Under the pieces are notes generated by a model, which searched no databases, was not told where the DNA came from, and worked only from the letters and a program-made list of their open reading frames with translations. Positions 34,621 to 38,046 of a DNA stretch of 38,046 nt are shown here, one piece after another; the stretch's first letter is position 1, and every line of letters starts with the position of its first letter. The position numbers and the translations under genes are program-made. Source of the stretch: Acholeplasmatales bacterium (GTDB lineage Bacteria; Bacillota_I; Bacilli_A; Acholeplasmatales; Acholeplasmataceae); NCBI GenBank assembly GCA_003249785.1, contig QKIB01000114.1:1-38046 (forward strand), read 5' to 3'.

Positions 34621-35628
34621 TTAGAGCTCACCAACCTTAAGAATGTGTATGTTCGCTTCTCCTGGTTTGGAAACCAAGATAAAATGTAATCCATCTTTTA
34701 AATTTTTCTTATCGTTCATGATGAAATCACGGAAATCTTCAGCCTTCAGTAAAGGTTCCTTGACCAAGTTTCTTTTGATTAATAGTTCTTTGACTTCATT
34801 ATAGAGTGCTTGATGCGTCTCACCGAGTTTGACGCCAAGTTCTAAAGCTAAAAGCATGCCATAACTGACTGCTTCGCCATGCAAATAGGTTTCATAATTG
34901 AATTTCTTTTCAATGGCATGTCCATAGGTATGCCCAAAATTGAGATACATGCGTTCCTTATGATCATAGGGGTCTAAAAGTACAACAGATCGTTTGACCT
35001 GAATGGCCATGATGATTTCATCTTCACTCACTTTTTCATGATCTAAAAGATCATGATAAAGTTTTTTATCACCAATCAACCCCGCCTTAATCATTTCAGC
35101 AAGTCCGTTTCTATAGTCTCTTGGTTCCAGCGTATCTAGAAAAGTTGGATCGACATAAACAAATTTTGGATTATAAAATGCTCCAACAAGATTCTTACCT
35201 TCTGGTAAATCAATTCCGACCTTACCGCCAATAGATGAATCGACCATTGCAAGCAATGTCGTTGGAATTTGAATAAACGCGATGCCTCGATATAAAGAAG
35301 CTGAGACAAATCCTGCCAAATCACCGACCACTCCGCCACCTAAGGCAATAATCAAATGATCGCGTTTGATCTTTTTTTCAATGAGTTCATGAATCACTTG
35401 TTGATAGGTTTCAAAAGACTTGGAATGTTCTCCGGGTTTGACGACAACGAAAAATAACTGGAAGTTGGGTAGAGCCTCTTTCAGTTTTCCTGCATAAAGT
35501 TTTTCTACATGTTCATCAGTGATGACATAAATCACGTGTCCATGATAAACCGATTGGATATGTCCCTGTAGATCTTTAAGCCCCTGATTTTCGATGTAAA
35601 TGTCATAATCCGGCATTTTAATGAACAT
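34621..35628 (-). CDS. aroB: 3-dehydroquinate synthase
   Basis: Converts DAHP to 3-dehydroquinate using NAD and a divalent metal. 335 residues from the ATG at 35628, which follows GAGGAAAG; a second Met four codons in is also possible. ALGGGVVGDLAGFVSASLYR, PTTLLAMVDSSIGGKVGID and GKNLVGAFYNPKFVYVD are hallmark motifs. The metal-binding His residues lie in FGHTYGHAIE and LHGEAVSYGM. It overlaps tyrA by 11 bp. The operon lacks the next enzyme, 3-dehydroquinase. Confidence 0.97.
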   Translation of the reverse strand: MFIKMPDYDIYIENQGLKDLQGHIQSVYHGHVIYVITDEHVEKLYAGKLKEALPNFQLFFVVVKPGEHSKSFETYQQVIHELIEKKIKRDHLIIALGGGVVGDLAGFVSASLYRGIAFIQIPTTLLAMVDSSIGGKVGIDLPEGKNLVGAFYNPKFVYVDPTFLDTLEPRDYRNGLAEMIKAGLIGDKKLYHDLLDHEKVSEDEIIMAIQVKRSVVLLDPYDHKERMYLNFGHTYGHAIEKKFNYETYLHGEAVSYGMLLALELGVKLGETHQALYNEVKELLIKRNLVKEPLLKAEDFRDFIMNDKKNLKDGLHFILVSKPGEANIHILKVGEL

Positions 35629-36448
35629 CAAATGCTTTCCTCTTTTCTTTCGCTTCTTTAAGATACTTCATGAGTGTTTCTTTATCTTCATCTAAGATGA
35701 CACCTTTAATGTGTTGGAGTTCTTTGATAAAATCATTGATTTTACCAACAAGAGCTTCTTTGTTTTCCAAAAACAATTCACTCCACATCACTTCATTGAT
35801 CTTGGCAATTCTTGTCAGATCACGAAATGAATCTCCGGTTGCCTCCTTGGTTTCTTTAAAATGATCGGATTGCATGAGCGCGACAGCTAGAACATGCGTG
35901 AGCTGACTGGTGAACGCGATGAGTTCATCATGCGTTTCTCGTCCTACCACTGTTATTTTACCAAACTTAAGATTGTTTGCGATTAAACGAAGGACTTCCT
36001 CATCCTTTTTTGCACTTCTTTTGCTTGAAACAATCAAGAAATTTGCATTTCTGAAGATTTTTGGATCTCTGGAGTCAAAACCAGAGGTTTCTTTACCTGC
36101 CATAGGGTGATGGGAAATATATCTGACATTAATGGGTAAAAGCTGTTCCAATTCGTTCATCATCCACACTTTGGTCCCACTCACATCCGTGACGAGTTGA
36201 CCCGTTCTAAAAAGATTAAGATGATTTTTGACAAATTCAATATTATGTTTTGGATAAAGCGCTAAAATCACTAAATCAGCTTTTGACAATGCATGGATGT
36301 CATTATCTTTTTGAACGAATCCTGACTCTATCGCTTCTCTTAATGGTCTTTCACTTCTGTTGTATGCATAGATTTCATGTCCATTTTGATGGAGTCCTTC
36401 GGCATAAGATGCTCCAATGATGCCTAAACCGACGATGAAAATCTTCAT
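35618..36448 (-). CDS. tyrA: Prephenate dehydrogenase
   Basis: Oxidises prephenate to 4-hydroxyphenylpyruvate, the tyrosine branch. 276 residues with the NAD-binding GLGIIGASYAEGL at the start and SHHPMAGKETSGFDSRD with the catalytic His near 115. The C-terminal helical dimer domain holds FTSQLTHVLAVAL and GDSFRDLTRIAK. It ends without an ACT domain, so feedback control by tyrosine on this enzyme may be missing; control may rest on DAHP synthase and on the leader upstream of the operon. Its ATG overlaps the DAHP synthase TGA by 4 bp. Confidence 0.95.
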   Translation of the reverse strand: MKIFIVGLGIIGASYAEGLHQNGHEIYAYNRSERPLREAIESGFVQKDNDIHALSKADLVILALYPKHNIEFVKNHLNLFRTGQLVTDVSGTKVWMMNELEQLLPINVRYISHHPMAGKETSGFDSRDPKIFRNANFLIVSSKRSAKKDEEVLRLIANNLKFGKITVVGRETHDELIAFTSQLTHVLAVALMQSDHFKETKEATGDSFRDLTRIAKINEVMWSELFLENKEALVGKINDFIKELQHIKGVILDEDKETLMKYLKEAKEKRKAFDVH

Positions 36449-37464
36449 TTCATACTCTTTCCTAGGACTTCAGATACTTTTTCAAGTTCTGTCATCATTT
36501 GACTGAACTTATTCAGTTTCAAGGATTGTGCGCCATCGCTTAATGCGTGTTCTGGATCATGGTGGACTTCAACGATGAGCCCATGTGCGCCGACTGCCAA
36601 ACTAGCAAGTGATAGTTTTTCAATCATATCCCATCTTCCTGCAGCATGCGATGGATCGACAATCACAGGTAGATGTGATAATTCCTTAACTGCTAAAACA
36701 GCACTGATATCCAATGTGTTTCTTGTATATTTTTCATAGGTACGAATGCCGCGTTCGCACAATATGACATTTTCATTACCACCAGCCATAATATATTCGG
36801 CTGACATTAACCACTCTTCGATGGTTGCTGATAGACCGCGTTTCAATAGAATAGGTTTATTGGTTTTTCCAAGTGCTTTGAGCAAATGGAAGTTTTGCAT
36901 GTTTCTTGCACCCACTTGGATGATATCAACATATTCTTCAAACAAAGGAATGAGATCCGGACTTGGAATTTCAGTAACAATCGCTAAATTGGTTTCATCT
37001 CCGATTTTTTTAAGAAGTTTCAACCCTTCAACTTCAAGTCCCTGAAAAGCATAAGGGGATGTTCTGGGCTTATAGGCACCGCCTCTTAAAATATGTGCAC
37101 CAGACTTCTTGACACTTTTAGCAATGATTCTTAGTTGTTCTTCAGATTCCACCGAACAAGGACCAGCCATGATGACAAACTGATCACCACCAATTTCAAT
37201 CCCATTCTTAATCTTGACAATCGTGTCTTTCTTCTTGAAACTTCGACTGGCTTTCTTGAATGGCGTCGAAACGCGAGTGACCTCCTTGACACCATCAAAG
37301 GCATATAAGTCAGAAGGATCAATTGATGACGTATCACCTATAATCCCAAAAACCATGACGTCATCCGTGGATGCATCTTTGATTTCTAAGTGTTTGGCTT
37401 TTAAATACTCGACTAACTTGTCATACTCCTTTTTTGTGGAGTTCTTCTTCATTTGTACAATCAT
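36445..37464 (-). CDS. aroF: 3-deoxy-7-phosphoheptulonate (DAHP) synthase, type I-beta with N-terminal regulatory domain
   Basis: First enzyme of the aromatic pathway: PEP + erythrose 4-phosphate to DAHP. 339 residues. The N-terminal ferredoxin/ACT-like domain (about 1-85) has the form found in Thermotoga-type enzymes that are inhibited by Tyr or Phe. The barrel has MAGPCSVESEEQLR, GGAYKPRTSPYAFQGL, IQVGARNMQNF, LLKRGLS, CERGIRTYEK and VDPSHAAGR. AGGAG lies 12 bases before the ATG at 37464; the ATG at codon 5 is a possible alternative. It is the first structural gene after the tyrosine leader and its attenuator. Confidence 0.96.
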   Translation of the reverse strand: MIVQMKKNSTKKEYDKLVEYLKAKHLEIKDASTDDVMVFGIIGDTSSIDPSDLYAFDGVKEVTRVSTPFKKASRSFKKKDTIVKIKNGIEIGGDQFVIMAGPCSVESEEQLRIIAKSVKKSGAHILRGGAYKPRTSPYAFQGLEVEGLKLLKKIGDETNLAIVTEIPSPDLIPLFEEYVDIIQVGARNMQNFHLLKALGKTNKPILLKRGLSATIEEWLMSAEYIMAGGNENVILCERGIRTYEKYTRNTLDISAVLAVKELSHLPVIVDPSHAAGRWDMIEKLSLASLAVGAHGLIVEVHHDPEHALSDGAQSLKLNKFSQMMTELEKVSEVLGKSMK

Positions 37465-37491
37465 AATTATCCATCGCTCCTATGTTGAAAT

Positions 37492-37521
37492 AAAAAAATC
37501 CCTGAGAGGAACCCCAAGGAT
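37492..37521 (-). terminator. Attenuator terminator in the aromatic operon leader
   Basis: On the minus strand ATCCTTGGGG-TTCC-TCTCAGGGAT folds as a hairpin with G-T wobbles and is followed by seven T. It lies between the leader peptide and aroF, 28 bp before the aroF ATG, so it must be bypassed for the operon to be expressed. Confidence 0.85.
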
Positions 37522-37583
37522 GATAGTTATCATTTTTTGGCTGTTCCTTTATTCGCTCAAAAAGGAATGCCTAGCAATCCTTT
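37507..37583 (-). promoter_or_regulatory. Competing leader hairpins (attenuation control) of the aromatic operon
   Basis: Read on the minus strand. Segment 1 AAAGGATTGC (37574-37583) pairs with segment 2 GCATTCCTTT (37561-37570). Segment 2 can instead pair with segment 3 AAAGGAA (37544-37550). The longer segment 3, AGGAACAGCCAA (37537-37548), pairs with segment 4 TTGGGGTTCCT (37507-37517), enclosing a small TGATA-AC-TATCA hairpin (37521-37532). Segment 4 is also the 5' arm of the terminator. A ribosome at the leader stop codon would cover segment 1, allow 2:3 and so the terminator. A ribosome stalled at Tyr codons leaves 1:2 and 3:4 free, so transcription continues. Confidence 0.75.
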
Positions 37584-37586
37584 GAT

Positions 37587-37631
37587 CTATCGATATGCGT
37601 AATAATAGACAGCTTTCATGATTTTTAACAT
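37587..37631 (-). CDS. Tyrosine-rich leader peptide of the aromatic operon
   Basis: A 14-codon reading frame, MLKIMKAVYYYAYR, ending in TAG, with AAAGGTGAT at good spacing before the ATG. It holds four Tyr codons, three of them consecutive (TAT TAT TAC). It begins about 20 bases after the predicted transcription start, and segment 1 of the attenuator lies 3 bases after its stop codon. Such a short Tyr-rich frame directly before a hairpin set and genes that make tyrosine is best read as a sensor of charged tRNA-Tyr. It is too short for gene finders. No homologue can be claimed. Confidence 0.8.
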   Translation of the reverse strand: MLKIMKAVYYYAYR

Positions 37632-37657
37632 AGAAATCACCTTTCTTTGTTTGTTTT

Positions 37658-37686
37658 ATCGTATCACATTCCTTTTAAAAAGACAA
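37658..37686 (-). promoter_or_regulatory. Promoter of the aromatic operon
   Basis: TTGTCT, exactly 17 bases, then TACGAT preceded by TGA (extended -10) on the minus strand. The predicted start near 37651 leaves about 187 bases of leader before aroF. This -35 is the same as that of the giant CvpA-repeat gene. Confidence 0.7.
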
Positions 37687-37731
37687 TATCGGGGTTCAAA
37701 AATAAATAAATTACTTTTTTTCATTTAGGTA

Positions 37732-37778
37732 TTGTGTTTTGCACAGTAACGATATATAATAGTAGTGTGCAAAACACA
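37732..37778 (+). promoter_or_regulatory. PadR gene promoter with two palindromic operators
   Basis: TTGTGT (37732-37737), exactly 17 bases, TATAAT (37755-37760). The -35 lies in TGTGTTTTGCACA (37733-37745), and its exact inverse TGTGCAAAACACA (37766-37778) follows the -10. Each arm is itself a TGTG-N5-CACA palindrome. The centres are 33 bp apart, about three helical turns. Autorepression by the PadR protein is likely. Confidence 0.85.
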
Positions 37779-37792
37779 GTAAGGAGGTCATC

Positions 37793-38046
37793 ATGAATAC
37801 TCAATTTAAAAAAGGCATCCTGGAAATGTGTATTCTCTCACTCATTGATAAAAGAGACATGTATGGCTTTGAAGTGATTGAAAGACTATCCAGTGCGATT
37901 GAGGTCAACGAAAATACGGTTTACCCGATTCTTCGAAGACTAACAGGTCAGGGACTCTTTGATACCTATATGGAACAAACCAATATTGGTGCACCTAGAA
38001 AGTATTATCAGATCACTGAAGAAGGAAAAGAAAAACTCGATGAATA
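37793..38046 (+). CDS. PadR-family transcription regulator (partial, cut by window end)
   Basis: The first 84 codons of a winged-helix repressor. AAGGAGG lies directly upstream of the ATG. QFKKGILEMCILSLIDKRDM begins the first helix, YGFEVIERLS follows, NENTVYPILRRLTGQGLFD is the recognition segment, and GAPRKYYQITEEGKEKL is the wing and start of the dimer helix; these are standard PadR motifs. The rest lies beyond the window. PadR regulators often control a neighbouring membrane or ABC transport gene in the same operon; that gene would be downstream and is not visible. Confidence 0.95.
   Translation, partial: MNTQFKKGILEMCILSLIDKRDMYGFEVIERLSSAIEVNENTVYPILRRLTGQGLFDTYMEQTNIGAPRKYYQITEEGKEKLDE

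Noticed and set aside
569-36448. TGA as a tryptophan codon (Mycoplasma code)
   Set aside because: TGA stops plsX, rnc, dnaD, recG, chorismate mutase and DAHP synthase at their expected ends, mostly in ATGA overlaps, and Trp is TGG throughout.
37421-37474. An 17-residue frame (MDNYDCTNEEELHKKGV) overlapping the aroF start
   Set aside because: Its ATG lies only 2 bases after AGGAG, which is too close, and it is out of frame with aroF. The better use of that site is the aroF ATG at 37464.
37465-37680. A T-box (tRNA-sensing) leader before aroF
   Set aside because: No AGGGTGGNACCGCG-like T-box sequence is present. The short Tyr-rich frame with a ribosome site and the overlapping pairings fit ribosome-mediated attenuation better.
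1-38046. tRNA, rRNA, transposase or integrase genes
   Set aside because: Intergenic gaps are short and hold promoters, operators, leaders and terminators only; no cloverleaf, rRNA or mobile-element protein was seen.

Overview
The window is AT-rich bacterial DNA with tightly packed genes. Nearly all genes lie on the minus strand and have strong GGAGG/GGTGA ribosome binding sites. Many genes end in TGA (plsX, rnc, dnaD, recG, chorismate mutase, HTH regulator), often as ATGA overlaps with the next start, and tryptophan is TGG, so the standard code is used. Gene content is of low-GC Gram-positive type: recG-plsX-rnc-dnaD-nth, a short DnaE, an HxlR regulator and a PadR regulator. A pyrophosphate-type phosphofructokinase stands beside pyruvate phosphate dikinase. 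Together these suggest a Mollicutes-like lineage that kept the standard code (Acholeplasma or a relative), or a nearby Firmicute. This assignment is inference only.

Layout. 1-5660: end of an unknown gene, a small membrane protein, ppdK and ATP-type pfkA (minus), and a divergent PPi-type PFK; this is a pyrophosphate-linked glycolysis block. 5668-13551: one giant gene (2590 codons) with a CvpA-like membrane N-terminus followed by about 2380 residues of helical repeats, with its own promoter and terminator. 13601-17491: dnaE and a cation efflux gene in one operon. 17514-18036: flavodoxin behind a promoter with a palindrome around the -10. 18047-23884: a heterodimeric ABC exporter followed by a membrane-anchored Ig-like repeat protein, behind a promoter whose -10 lies in a perfect palindrome. 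23926-25270: an autonomous HTH regulator with a long helical C-terminus. 25283-30254: recG, plsX, rnc, dnaD, nth. 30267-31326: an NADPH-dependent FMN reductase and a divergent HxlR regulator, probably a redox or quinone stress pair. 31341-37686: a seven-gene aromatic amino acid operon (DAHP synthase, tyrA, aroB, aroA, chorismate mutase, aroE, aroC). 37732-38046: a PadR-family regulator, cut by the window end, with a double palindromic operator over its promoter.

Two things stand out. First, the aromatic operon is preceded by a 14-residue leader peptide with four Tyr codons, then overlapping hairpins that can be folded as anti-antiterminator, antiterminator and terminator; this looks like ribosome-mediated tyrosine attenuation. 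Second, the giant CvpA-repeat protein is far larger than known CvpA proteins and appears to put a very long, apparently cysteine-free repeat array outside the cell. No tRNA, rRNA, CRISPR array or insertion sequence was seen.
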